From NCBI RefSeq assembly GCF_004379255.2, contig NC_056050.1, positions 186,001-250,000 of the forward strand: a DNA stretch of 64,000 nt, read 5' to 3'. This document shows, in pieces, positions 24,601 through 34,682 of this stretch; positions within the stretch are counted from its first letter, which is position 1; the number at the start of each line of letters is the position of its first letter. This stretch comes from Salvia splendens (Eukaryota > Streptophyta > Magnoliopsida > Lamiales > Lamiaceae). The position numbers were made by a program, and so were the translations under genes. The notes under the pieces were generated by a model, which did not search any database, was not told the DNA's origin, and saw only the letters and a program-made list of their open reading frames with translations.

Positions 24601-27600
24601 GACTTCAGGGACGACTTGGTCTTCCCGGCAGGGAGAGCGTCAATAGTCAGGATTACTCCATCATATTGCGGCTCGTCATCGTCTTCGGGATCCGGCTGCC
24701 TTTTCGGATCCTGAGGAGCGCAGTTCGCACCTCTCTGCTTCTTATTCTTCTTTGACTGCTTGCTTTGGTATTTTTTCAATGTCCCTGCCCTCACAAGAAC
24801 ATCGATACCTGCAGCCAAGTTTCTGCACTCCTCGGTATCGTGACCGTGGTCTTGATGGTAGGAGCAGTAGTTATCCTGGGGTCGGCGCGCGGCAGATTTC
24901 GTCATCCGCTTTGGCTTTTCGAACAGGTCGGAGTGTAGTTCGAAAATTTCCGCTCTCGGCTTGTTCAGCGGTACGAACTGAGCGGGCGGCTTCTCGGGAT
25001 TGAGACGGGGTCCCAATCTGTCTTGCACCGGAGTCCTTTGAATCCTTTCAAAAGGAGTTCGGCGAGGATGTCCCTGATCGCCAAAAGGAGTTCGGCGAGG
25101 ATGTCCCTGATCGCTATGATCGGGCTTCCTCCTGTCTCCTCGGGACGATGAGCTGTCTAACGACCGTTTGCGACGGTCTGCCTCATCGGCTCGGGAGTAC
25201 TGGTCCGCAATGTCCCACATTTCCTGAGCTGTCTGCGGACCGCACTCAACGAGCTTCCTGTAGAGAGCTCCGGGCAGGATTCCATTTTGGAATGCCGAGA
25301 TGACAAGCAGATCGTTGAGATCGTCCACTTGCAGGCATTCCTTGTGGAATCTTGTCATAAAGTCGCTGATTTTTTCGTCGCGACCTTGACGAATGGAAAG
25401 CAGCTGAGCCGAAGTGATTCGGGCTTCCGCTTTCTGAAAGAACCTCCTGTGGAAGGCATCCATTAGATCTCGGTAAGATCTGATGCTGCCCTGGGGGAGG
25501 CTATCGAACCACCTTCTCGCGTTCCCGATGAGCAGCTCGGGAAATAGCTTGCACATGTGGACCTCGTTGAGACCCTGGTTCGCCATGTTATATTGATAGC
25601 GCCCCAGGAAATCGTGAGGGTCCACGAGCCCGTCGTAAGTCATCGACGGAGTTCGGTAGTTCTGTGGTAGGGGAGTTCGGGTGATGTCGTCCGAGAACGG
25701 AGTCTTCAGTGCTCCGTACACGGCGAATCCGATATCTCGTCGGTATGGAGGAGATTGAGTTCTCCTGTGATTCCGGTACCGAGGAAGATCAGGAATATGT
25801 CGGGGTTGAGGATTCTTCTTCCTGGAAGACACGGCACTACTGCGGTAGTGACTTTCATGTCTGGATGAGGAAGGAGAATCCTCCGTTTTCGTCTTCGGCT
25901 CTTGGCTCTTTTGCAGGAAGGCTAAGAACTCATCCTGCTTCTCAGCCAAGAACAGCTTGACAGCCTCATTCAGATCAGGCTGCTGGGAAGACTCAGTGGG
26001 ACGATTTTTGGAGCGGCCTGTTCCTTCGCCATGAGAACTGGTGGTGGATTTATCCCTAGGCTGTTTTCCAGACCTATGGGATGGATTGGCTTCCTCCGGG
26101 TTCTCACGGGCAGGAATGCGGGTATTCTGCGATCTGGTATGCATTTTTTGGGTGGAAAAAATGGATCAAAAATTCGCTTTATCACAAATTTTGTTCTTCG
26201 TTTCCCACAGACGGCGCCAGTGATGATTCCGCGAATTATTGATGATGATAAATGCTCGTGAAAATAAATCACGACACAGAGAATTTAACGTGGTTCGATT
26301 TACTGAGGTAAATCTACGTCCACGGGGAGAAATGGGGGCAGGTTTGTATTGCTTGATCTGCCAAATACAGCTTACAACACAGACTTGCTATATGATTGTT
26401 TCTCTAGAGAGATTCTAACCTCTTCTATCAGATCTAAGTTCTATTTATATAATGAACTCAGATCATGGCTTGCGTCACCACCCTAAGTCGTGGATGTCGT
26501 GTAGGTTATGGCCTAAGATCGTGGGTGAAGCGTAGGTCATGGCCTACGATCGTGGCCTGAACTGACATCACGTGGTAGTGGGTGTGTTGGACATCCGGTA
26601 TGGGTCCACTAACTCCTTGTTCGGTCGAATACCGAGACCGAACTGCTTTGGTTGCCGATCTGAGAGTAGAGCTTGATGCCGACCTGAGAGCAGAGCTTGA
26701 TTGGTTGGCTTTTACCGAGCTGTAGGCTGAGGCCGAACTCTTTGGTAATGCCGAACTGAACTCTTGGGCTTTGGGCTGGCCGAGCTGTCACTGCTATTGG
26801 GCTTGTTTAGTACGTACCCCATCATGTATGTTATTGATAAAACTATTTTTGAAGAATTGGTTGTTTTTCTGAAGATATGAGTATGTTTTTTAGTTATGTA
26901 TGTTAATGTTGCAGTAAGGCTAGTCAAAGATCCTAGGACCCAAAGGCCTAAAGGTTTCGGTTTTATCAAATATGCACGTGAGATAGATGCTAAAAATGCA
27001 CTCAAAGCTATGAATGGCAGGGTAATCGCCCTTTTGCTAAGTGTTGTTATGCTCCATATGATTTTTGTCTCATCTTTTGAATTGCATTCTTGTTTTTTGA
27101 ATTACTTTTGTTCATGTGGGCGATGGTGTATTATAGATTGTAGTCTTGTTCTCCCTTGGTTCAACCAAAGTTTCATCAATGTTATTTTAGATTATTCTCC
27201 TTTTATATGGTGGCGTAGACCATGAACTGGTTCTTAAAAATGACGTGGCTTTAGGAACAAAATGAAGTATGTCCTTTACATGTATGATTGGCGTTCTTGA
27301 TCTCTGCTTTCAGTTTTCTCGTCTTTCGTAGTTTTGATGTTTCATGATCTTTGGCAACTGGCAAGTATTGAAGTTGTTAAAGTATATTCTTAGTGTTCAT
27401 GTAGACGACGGTGATTAAATCTAGGACTTGCGAATGTGCTCCTCTCAATTTCTCCAATCTTCATGAAACTGCATCAATAATATCTGTGTGGAATTACCTT
27501 ATCTGATTCGTCCAGTTGTGTGGAACTGCAGGTAGTGAATAGCAGGTTGATTTTTGTAGAATTAGCAAAAACCACAAAACCCGCGGAAACATCTTCCTGA
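15689..27600 (+). CDS. Small single-RRM RNA-binding protein, gene split by an intronic retrotransposon
   Basis: Four exons join in perfect phase: 15689-15725, 15826-15894, 26915-27021 and 27532-27600, encoding 93 residues plus TGA. The protein starts MARRVSSELFVSRLSFYIST and carries the RNP2-like LFVSRLSF and RNP1-like KGFGFIKY motifs of an RNA recognition motif, ending in a short Lys/Thr/Ser tail. It resembles the small plant single-RRM proteins, some of which go to organelles; localisation is not clear here because no long transit peptide is present. Intron 2 is 11,020 bp, nearly all due to the Tat retrotransposon at 15969-26824 inserted antisense to the gene. All splice signals are intact, so the gene could still be expressed if the long intron is removed. 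Its stop codon lies 65 bp before the FAX2-like start codon. Confidence 0.82.
15969..16572 (-). repeat. 3' LTR of Tat element 1
   Basis: This 604-bp LTR matches 26221-26824 with no difference seen. In element orientation it starts TGATGGGGTACG and ends GGAATCATCA. Its outer flank is TGTAT (15964-15968). Confidence 0.95.
16922..18777 (+). CDS. Antisense spliced gene of Tat element 1 (putative gypsy-type transposon family protein)
   Basis: Three exons are inferred: 16922-17630, 17708-17970 and 18055-18777, with GT-AG introns of 77 and 84 bp and matching phases, giving about 564 residues. The same exon structure is found in Tat element 2 (44713-45427, 44375-44640, 43532-44287 on its opposite strand). 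Exon 1 begins with a Ser-run and carries a conserved block of roughly 150 residues with LPLGQVTPNSWRHLSAFAAE and FQFKRKGSWFYLIPLQPFRA, which I recognise as the plant 'putative gypsy type transposon' family (Pfam PF04195 type, from memory). The middle is Lys/Ser/Pro-rich and likely nuclear. Exon 3 is Ala/Glu-rich and likely coiled-coil. It is transcribed antisense to gag-pol, so it needs its own promoter; the 3' LTR side (16573-16921) is the candidate. Function is unknown. Confidence 0.75.
18977..19765 (+). CDS. Second antisense ORF of Tat element 1, coiled-coil protein of unknown function
   Basis: A 262-residue frame starting at ATG 18977 (MEILHWKRLYSSALDEAERR). The first 110 residues are heptad-like and rich in Leu, Glu, Lys and Asp, predicting a coiled coil. 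The C-terminal half is rich in Arg, Ser, Gln and Pro with repeated SRRER/SRRGR stretches, suggesting nucleic-acid binding (inference). It follows the first antisense gene by 199 bp on the same strand, and could be a separate gene or a further exon set of it. A homologous frame exists in Tat element 2, where the matching start codon is CTG. Confidence 0.6.
   Translation: MEILHWKRLYSSALDEAERRAIADQTKNDELLARLVKLEADNKDLESDKKDLEAELNTTIAERTAYEDYIRVRGGLTISDVQSRVDELWEEYLVLRRNNALESSACQQVVKSLRRWASRYDIVLSRRPSIERFLRHIVPTDARTPDQTSGSLVQNPTPSQQRTPEQPETSRRERAQEQPESSRRGRTEIRRGVVTMSEQDQQMLIAETLHRRGVRTSRARGRGVGSRIASRRPAYSSSARNNRTRLPEDFADRWLNFSNPGR
19918..20500. repeat. Tandem repeats in the 3' region of Tat element 1
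   Basis: About four 39-bp units built on TTTGACCGGACTCGTCTTTG / GGTCTGATGAAATAAACATC run from about 19926 to 20095. Further dispersed units with TTCGGCGAG(T/G)TTTATCGCG follow, and an approximately 87-bp unit is present twice between about 20330 and 20500 (TTATTGCAGTTCGT..., ending GGACTCACAAT). Tandem arrays beside the 3' untranslated part are typical of Tat/Ogre-type elements. Confidence 0.85.
20738..24002 (-). CDS. Pol polyprotein of Tat element 1 (RT, RNase H, archaeal-type RNase H, integrase)
   Basis: From the frame starting at 23842 the order is: reverse transcriptase with YVDDI about residue 176, RNase H about 300-430, a second RNase H domain about 475-600 (GFVDGASNKMGSGAGILL), the integrase HHCC zinc site about 688-735 and the DDE core (D758, D818 in ISDNGTQF, E854 in GQTEVTNR), then a C-terminal DNA-binding tail. 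The segment 24002-23900 encodes the pol N-terminus beginning MTEVIPEPNS in another frame; a 7-T run at 23890-23896 (A-run on the coding strand) accounts for a single-base shift relative to element 2. Gag and pol are separated by UAG at 24032-24030, in frame with this N-terminus. Apart from the one-base shift, all catalytic motifs look intact. Confidence 0.9.
24030..24032 (-). other. Candidate readthrough UAG between gag-pro and pol, Tat element 1
   Basis: The gag-pro stop is UAG followed by CAA-UCA, matching the UAG-CAR-YYA context known from tobamovirus-type leaky terminators. The downstream codons remain open in the same frame into the pol N-terminus. The identical context occurs in element 2 at 38999-39001. 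Confidence 0.65.
24030..26144 (-). CDS. Gag-protease of Tat element 1
   Basis: This 704-residue frame starts at ATG 26144. The gag capsid-like region (FLGRYQYNMANQGLNEVHMC, and RRWFDSLPQGSIRSY) spans about 170-320. A zinc-binding motif CSYHQDHGHDTEEC lies near residue 420, and the aspartic protease signature VDTGASVSILF near 580. A 12-residue tandem duplication (DQGHPRRTPFG type) near residue 345-370 is absent from element 2. The frame ends at a UAG followed by CAA UCA CAG, after which the reading frame stays open into pol, pointing to stop-codon readthrough as the route to Gag-Pol. Confidence 0.92.
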   Translation of the reverse strand: MHTRSQNTRIPARENPEEANPSHRSGKQPRDKSTTSSHGEGTGRSKNRPTESSQQPDLNEAVKLFLAEKQDEFLAFLQKSQEPKTKTEDSPSSSRHESHYRSSAVSSRKKNPQPRHIPDLPRYRNHRRTQSPPYRRDIGFAVYGALKTPFSDDITRTPLPQNYRTPSMTYDGLVDPHDFLGRYQYNMANQGLNEVHMCKLFPELLIGNARRWFDSLPQGSIRSYRDLMDAFHRRFFQKAEARITSAQLLSIRQGRDEKISDFMTRFHKECLQVDDLNDLLVISAFQNGILPGALYRKLVECGPQTAQEMWDIADQYSRADEADRRKRSLDSSSSRGDRRKPDHSDQGHPRRTPFGDQGHPRRTPFERIQRTPVQDRLGPRLNPEKPPAQFVPLNKPRAEIFELHSDLFEKPKRMTKSAARRPQDNYCSYHQDHGHDTEECRNLAAGIDVLVRAGTLKKYQSKQSKKNKKQRGANCAPQDPKRQPDPEDDDEPQYDGVILTIDALPAGKTKSSLKSERRGSNREEPTHKRLKQDEVITFSDADPVPAISPHQDAIVIQAGVANKLIHRVFVDTGASVSILFKECFDKLEVDPARLSPAPLPLKSFAQEDTRPEGIISLPITVGKAPTSSSTMIEFFVVKARSPYNVILGRDWLNTVRAVCSTYHLTIKIPTKGGIAVIRGDQKRAKECLQIALRSAEQSDRHHQA
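26221..26824 (-). repeat. 5' LTR of Tat element 1
   Basis: This 604-bp LTR appears identical to 15969-16572. It is followed in element orientation by CTGGCGCCGTCTGTGGGAAA, the primer-binding site, and flanked outside by TGTAT at 26825-26829. Confidence 0.95.
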
Positions 27601-27665
27601 TTGCATGATAATTTCTTCGACACAGTTTTGGAGACAAGTATACTGACATAGATACCTGAATCAAC

Positions 27666-28361
27666 ATGGGAGAACTCTTGGCATTTTCTCAGTCGACTTT
27701 GCTGTTACTACCCCGGTCACCGCTCTGCTCTTCAAGGAATCATCATCTTTTCACCTGTTTCAGCCGGTCATCGCTATCAGTAACTACACCCATCACTCAC
27801 CTGTCTAACGGTGGGCGGAACCAGTGTTCTTGGAGGACTGTGGTTGGAGTCGTTTCAGACTCCAAGGTGCCTACCACCTTTACAGTTGATTCAGCTGGGG
27901 AAGGCGTTGATATTCTACCCGACTCTGGTGACAGCATTGGTGGAGGTGGTGGCAGCGGTGGTGGTGGAGGTGGTGGCAATGACGGTGATAATGGAGATGG
28001 GCAAAATGAAGATCAAAGCCATGAGAAAAAGGGAGGCATGTCGATGTCCCAGAAACTGACACTAGGCTACGCTGCTTTAGTTGGATTTGGTGGAGCAATG
28101 GGATATCTCAAGGGTGGAAGCCAGAAGTCACTAATTGCGGGTGGAGTGTCAGCTTCAGTGCTGCTTTTTGTCTATGCCATGCTTCCATCAAACCCTTTTC
28201 TCGCATCTTCAGTCGGTCTTCTTCTCTCCGCTTCTCTTCTTGGAGTGATGGGACTGCGTTTCAAGAAGTCAGGGAAGATCTTTCCAACTGGCGTGGTCTC
28301 TTTTGTTTCGCTAGTCATGACTGGGGGCTATTTCCATGGAATTCTTCGTGGCCTACACTGA
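27666..28361 (+). CDS. FAX2: FATTY ACID EXPORT 2-like TMEM14-family plastid membrane protein
   Basis: An intronless 231-residue frame. Residues 1-60 are rich in Ser, Leu and Arg with few acidic residues, as in a chloroplast transit peptide. Residues about 95-125 form a Gly/Asp/Asn-rich linker. From residue about 125 there is the TMEM14 domain with four hydrophobic segments (LTLGYAALVGFGGAMGYLKG, GGVSASVLLFVYAML, SSVGLLLSASLLGVMGLRF, GVVSFVSLVMTGGYFHGI). Plant FAX proteins of this family sit in the chloroplast envelope and support fatty-acid export from plastids. The Gly-rich linker favours FAX2 over other members, but this is by memory only. The start codon is 65 bp after the RRM gene stop, so the promoter must lie in or beyond the RRM 3' exon/intron. 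Confidence 0.83.
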   Translation: MGELLAFSQSTLLLLPRSPLCSSRNHHLFTCFSRSSLSVTTPITHLSNGGRNQCSWRTVVGVVSDSKVPTTFTVDSAGEGVDILPDSGDSIGGGGGSGGGGGGGNDGDNGDGQNEDQSHEKKGGMSMSQKLTLGYAALVGFGGAMGYLKGGSQKSLIAGGVSASVLLFVYAMLPSNPFLASSVGLLLSASLLGVMGLRFKKSGKIFPTGVVSFVSLVMTGGYFHGILRGLH

Positions 28362-28798
28362 TCCACAAGGCCGTTGGCTTTTCGCCTCAACAAGCAGCAG
28401 CGAATATCATGTGTTGTTGGATGAAACTCTGCCTTTTTGTTATGTAAAACTCAATGTTGCTGCATTACGTCCAACTGAATCATCTCTCCCTTGCAATAAT
28501 TTATCTTAAAACTAAAAGACTATTTATATAGCCTTTAATTATTCAATTTTTAATCTGGAATTGATTTCTCCGAATGAATTTCATAGTATTTCCTTTCTCA
28601 ACAAATACTACTATATATTTTATATACAAAGATTCCATCTGACAAACTATTACCTCTTACTAGAGGAGGGCCTTAGGGATAACAAAAAGTAGTCCAAAGA
28701 ATTATTTATTTGAGCGGTTTGTGTTTTTACGCTACTCAATAGAGATAAATTGAGGCTCTCAACTGCAAAATGACTAAAGTGTGGAAAGTGCTGGGCGC
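28362..28798. other. Convergent 3' flanks of FAX2-like and cytochrome c genes
   Basis: AT-rich non-coding sequence where the two genes converge; it must contain both 3' UTRs. Nothing else is seen. Confidence 0.4.
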
Positions 28799-29972
<1,174 letters not shown>

Positions 29973-30418
29973 CTCGATTCAGATTTTTTTCGCTAGAATT
30001 GAGAGCGAGAATAGAAATTTGTAGGGTTTGTTGGTGAAGACCGACAAGGCGAAGGTAATTGTTTACTACTTCAACTTCCCTTTTTCTCACATTTTTCTGT
30101 TTTTCTTCTTTTCTCCAATTTTCTTTTTTCTTTTTTGTTCTTTTGTAAAGTTAATTTTTATTTCACATTTTCTTTTGTTAACTCAAATTTCTCATATATT
30201 TTTTTTATTTTGATTGGTTTAGTTGACCAAACATTTATATGTACAAATAGACATAGTGTCTTACTAGAATAGAATTAGAAACAAAGGACATAAGTATAAA
30301 TCATTAGAAAGATTTGAGCTTGCAAAATTGCTTGTCTTTGTCTTTTTGAGTCGCTATTTTTTATGTTTAAAAAAGGTCAATGGTGCAGCTACGAAGATGA
30401 TATCAAATTCTAGGCTGA

Positions 30419-30535
30419 TCAGAATTTCTTGTGGTACTGCTCATCCCTAAACTCCACAAAATCTCCATCTTCATACTCCTTAGAAGCCAGGGAGTGGTGT
30501 TCTCTCCTTTTTGATGTGCAGGAGTGGTCGCACAT
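30419..30535 (-). CDS. Possible short ORF or exon remnant, unknown
   Basis: A 38-residue frame from ATG 30535 to TGA 30421-30419 with a charged, coding-like composition (SKEYEDGDFVEFRDEQYHKK). I do not recognise it. It could be the last exon of a decayed gene; no upstream exon was found with confidence. Confidence 0.2.
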   Translation of the reverse strand: MCDHSCTSKRREHHSLASKEYEDGDFVEFRDEQYHKKF

Positions 30536-32099
30536 GGTATAGATATTACTGCTACTAGTTACCTTCTTGGAAGGAGGAATTCTTATTTATTTAAGGCGAT
30601 ATGGATGCTGTTCACCCAATTCTTGATCACCCTCAACTCTCTACTCATGCTTATGAGGCAGCGTACAAGCATACTGTTTATGCAGTAAGACCTCTACCAA
30701 TACGATATACAGCTTGGAAAAAAGGTCGTATCTCAGAACACTCTTGTATACATGGCGGAGAAAGGTCTAACCCGAATTCCAGCATTTACGCGAAAATTGT
30801 GAAACAAATATAGCTATGGAAAGCAGACACTCCAAGTTTGTATTCAATCCTCACTTGTTAGATTTGGTATGTAGATGAGCCTCAAGCTTTATATGTTAGA
30901 ATGAATGTTCAAGTTTGATCTCGCTGTTTATGTGCAGTAAAGTTTCGGAAACATATAAAGAATGTTTGATTAGTCTTGCCTCCCAAATAGGAATATTAAA
31001 TGATTTCTTACGATTTGAACTTGGAGAAAGCAGAGAGTTTTGTTGTGCCGATTTGCTCAACAATTTTCACCATTGCTCTGTTAGCAACACAAATTAATGA
31101 GAAAGCTAGAGTCGTAGCGAGCATCTGCTCGAGGCTCTCACCCTCTCAGGTAGAAGACATCATAGGAGGGAGAAATGAAGGTATTGCTTGTACAGAGCAT
31201 ATGAGCTCAAAAATATTGTTTGGTGAAGTGAGTGTGTGTTTGGAGATTTTGCTTATGTTGTTTTGATCTTAGTACTATTAAATATTGGTTGGTGAAGTAA
31301 AATTTCAATATAATTTTATACTCCATATAATTTAACTTGATTACACTTTCAATTTCAACCTTGATTAATCTATCTAACAAGTTCATTCCAATCCAGTCTG
31401 ATCAATCCAAGAAAACCCAATAAACATCCAAAACTAAAGTCACCAAACTATATCAGTGTGAAGACCAGACCCTAAAGTAATGACATAGTATCTCTGGCAA
31501 TGTGTAATGAAGATAAATTATTCAGTTTTAATTTATATGTCCAATAAACTATCCTAAGCCCAAACCACATAGTCAAAAATTGAAGAGAAGTATAGCTATA
31601 AATCCAAAATAAGCCCCCACATTTTCACTAAACACCGAAATTTAATAATCGGTCGGGAATCAGATTATTTTTCCAAGTACACAATCCATGTCAAACAAAC
31701 ATAACCTTAAGAGGTAGCTTCTGTTGAAGAAATAAATAAGAAAAATTTAAATAAAAAATTGTTTTTACTCCATATATATAAATTTTCAAATTGCCAATAA
31801 ATTATAAAGAATAGTTAAATTCTCATTATCCTACATTTTTTAAAATTCGAATAATAAATCAAAGTTTTAGAATTTCATAATTATCCCATATGATGATTTT
31901 CTAATGAAACTTGCAATGACATGACAACCAAATTTATAATTGTGGACAAAACGGTGGTGCCACATGTTGATGCCGTTTGGTTTACTTAGAAATAGTGGCA
32001 CATTATCACGTGTTTCATCAGAAAAATGAGAATGAGATAATTGTGAATTTCTTAAACTTGGCGAATTGTCATTCCAATTTTAAAAGTATGGGGAGGGGG

Positions 32100-32308
32100 C
32101 ACTGAGTTTATGGATGATACGAGTTTTAATGAGAATTTGGTAAAGTAAGAAAGAAGGAGAAAAAATAAGTAAAGTAGAAGAGGTATGAAGAAAAAGTGAG
32201 TAAAGTATGAAAAAGAAGAAATATCGGGTAAAGTATGAAAGAGAGATGAAATTATTTTTGGTGGACATCTAAAAACATCAAAATGAGACTATTTTTATAG
32301 AGGGGGAG
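32100..32308. mobile_element. Degraded MITE remnant
   Basis: The right end (AAATGAGACTATTTTTATAG followed by AGGGGGAG, then TA at 32309-32310) is the inverted form of the common plant CTCCCTC...ATAAAAATAGTCTCATTT terminus. The interior contains repeated AGTAAAGTATGA-like words. The left terminus is not recognisable. Confidence 0.45.
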
Positions 32309-32316
32309 TAATCTCA

Positions 32317-32321
<5 letters not shown>

Positions 32322-32358
<37 letters not shown>
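32322..32358. repeat. (TA)n microsatellite
   Basis: About 18 TA units without interruption. Confidence 0.95.
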
Positions 32359-32361
<3 letters not shown>

Positions 32362-32534
32362 TTATAATAGAACATAAATAAGATGAGCTAGTAATGGCAT
32401 ATGGGCTAAAGTGGCAACTGGCAATCAGAATGCTTAATTCCAAACGGATAGTGTGATAATTAATGACCAATTATTAATATTGTTAAGACTAGTACTCTCT
32501 AGAATCAAGACAGTTAGCTTTGAAGTCGGAGGCT

Positions 32535-34119
32535 ATGATTCGCTCACCACCAACCGTCGCTTCTTATCTCCCCCACCTCCAAACACAAACTTCCGCCACC
32601 GCTGCTGTTTCCACTTCCCACACGATTTCACACGCTTATGGAAGCTCTGCTCTTTCTTCCGGCAGTGGAGCTACCAGGCGACCAGTGCTCCGCCGGAGTA
32701 CCCCGACCATCACCGTCGAGCTAGATTCCGCGGCCACCACCGTCAGGAAGTTCTACGACGGCATTAACCGCCGCGATTTATCGTCGGTGGAGGATCTCAT
32801 CGCTCTCAATTGCGTCTACGAAGATCTCATCTTCTCTCAGCCTTTTACCGGCCGTAAGGTTACAAAAATTTCACTTTTCAATCAAATGATATGATAATTA
32901 AAGTAGGAGATTGACGCCTTTGTAATAGTGGAATTCGTAATTAGGTTCTAGTCTGATTAGAAGCTTATTTTTAATTTCTGTAACATTAATCTGTGAAATG
33001 GCCTAATTTTAGCTTAAATCAGATTATAATTTATTCAATTTTTGACACATAAAAATACAAGGATTTCATTTCAGACATATGCCTTTTTTTGTAGTAGTAG
33101 ATTTATACGATGTTATACTAATAATCACTGTACTAACTACAAAAAAATGTCATCTTCACTTTTAGTTTTAACATTTTCCATGCTTGCTCTTAAAATATAA
33201 AGCATCAATAATCTCCGCAGGCAATCCTTGATTTCTTCATGCAGTTTAGTGATTCCATCAGTGGGGATTTACAGTTTGCAATTGACGATATATCCGACCA
33301 AGACACCTCTGCTGTTGGTGCAACTTGGCATCTTGGTAACTTGCAGTACTATTTTTTTTTTTTCATTTTGCTTTTGATATTTCGGAGTTCTTGAGGTTAA
33401 ATTGCAACAGAATGGAAGGGAAAACCTTTTCCCTTTAGCAGAGGATGCAGCTTCTATCGATTGGATGTGATTAATGGGCAGAGACAAATAGTGTGAGTGA
33501 ATTTGGTTGTTTTGATTTTTGTGATGGCTTATTAGAAATTATGTTAATAGCTCAAGCCCAGAAGTTGTTTATGACAATGACATCTACATTATATATTCAC
33601 ATTAGGTCACATTTTTCCTTGAATGAATGATCGTATATTAGGGGATTCGTTTATCCATTTTACCTTCTCAAATGCATTAGCTACACTATTCTAGTATGCG
33701 TGGAACCGGATGCATATGCAAGGGAAGAACATGAATGGCATGAATATTTCTGGCTAATTTTCAGAAGAAAATATAGAATCTGTTTGTTTTATTCGACCGA
33801 GATTTGAATATCATCTATCAAACATATTGGTCTGGACACAGATTTGGAAGGGATGCTGTGGAACCTGCCATCAAGCCTGGAGAGACAGCCTTGGTACGCC
33901 TTTTCTAACTCAATCAACAGCCATTATAAAATACTAGGCACTGGATTAATTATAGAGAGGTTTTGGGAATATCAAATATACTTGCCATTACTAATGAACC
34001 ATAAAGCAGTTCAGCTTAACAGCCCAATTCTAATCTATTTTCACTTATAATTGCAGGTTGTGATCAGAGGAGTTACTTGGCTGCTGCAGAGCTTCCCTTT
34101 CTTGGGTGACCGTTTATAG
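32535..34119 (+). CDS. Plastid NTF2/SnoaL-like domain protein
   Basis: Five exons: 32535-32858, 33221-33335, 33411-33492, 33842-33893 and 34057-34119 (stop TAG), with canonical borders and continuous phase, giving about 211 residues. The first 60 residues are rich in Ser, Thr, Pro and Arg, as a chloroplast transit peptide. The NTF2/SnoaL-like fold starts at VRKFYDGINRRDLSSVEDLI, continues with the CVYEDLIFSQPFTGR segment and ends in hydrophobic strands (VVIRGVTWLLQSFPFLG). Plant NTF2-family plastid proteins of this sort are mostly uncharacterised; substrate or partner cannot be inferred. Start is the first ATG in frame. Confidence 0.82.
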
Positions 34120-34682
34120 TTACAAACACGACAAGATTCATACAATTACAATGTGTGTGTGATGTCGTATCTAATTTTTCTTGTAGTGCGATGACTTTCG
34201 GCTGTTAATCTGTGTATGATTACATGCTAGTAGCATATTGAATTTTATGGATGAAAAGTGTTTATGTAATGTGTATGTCCATTAGATGGTGTTAGGTTTG
34301 GGATGGAATACAAGGTTCATATTATATATATCGATGATCGAGAATATTTGTTGTTGAAGAGTTGAAGCTAAACAACAGATTTGGTCCTAATTCCTAAACA
34401 ATTTCGCACATGCTAAACGATAGTATACAATTTGGTGGGTCGTTTTTTAACAAACCTTGAGGTCACTTCATCGTATAATTACTACTCCACATGCTAAACG
34501 ATTGTATACAAAGTGTGGTATCTGTTCAAGGTGCATGCAGACGACCCAGATGGACTCTTGAGAATTCTTTAGTTATTATTGACACCACAATGGTAGTAGT
34601 ACTATTTGATAGATCCAGGAATTAATGTTATTATTGCAATCACAATGTTTCCTTGCCTTGCTTGGATCTAGCTAGTTATTCG
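34120..34682. other. Intergenic spacer downstream of the NTF2-like gene
   Basis: AT-rich non-coding sequence. A 10-bp word (CATGCTAAACGA followed by T-rich) is repeated at about 34409 and 34490. Nothing else is supported. Confidence 0.35.

Larger units (their letters stand above)
15969..26824 (-). mobile_element. Tat-lineage Ty3/gypsy retrotransposon (element 1) with antisense extra genes
   Basis: The 10,856-bp element has 604-bp LTRs (15969-16572 and 26221-26824) that look identical by eye, and a perfect 5-bp target duplication TGTAT (15964-15968 and 26825-26829). On the minus strand, the primer-binding site TGGCGCCGTCTGTGGGAA directly follows the 5' LTR (about 26219-26202), and a G-rich polypurine tract (TTTTCGGGGGGGG) abuts the 3' LTR at about 16575-16588. 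The minus strand encodes gag-protease (26144-24030) and pol (24002-20738) separated by a UAG. The plus strand of the region between pol and the 3' LTR carries two extra ORFs and tandem repeats. The second, archaeal-type RNase H after the ordinary one, the long 3' region and the antisense ORFs place it in the Tat lineage (established for this lineage). The visible damage is one probable 1-nt insertion near 23890-23896. Confidence 0.93.
29973..32534. other. Intergenic region with unassigned short open stretches
   Basis: This holds the cytochrome c 5' leader and promoter, T-rich tracts near 30060-30200, and AT-rich spacer. Minor open stretches of unknown nature are at 30601-30813 and 31000-31266 (plus) and at 30535-30419 (minus). 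None has a recognisable domain, and I cannot connect them into a gene. The end (32100-32308) resembles a decayed MITE. Confidence 0.4.

Noticed and set aside
31000..31266. Frame with KARVVASICSRLSPSQVEDIIGG
   Set aside because: Looks vaguely coding, but I could not find splice-consistent neighbours or recognise a family, so it is not called as a gene.
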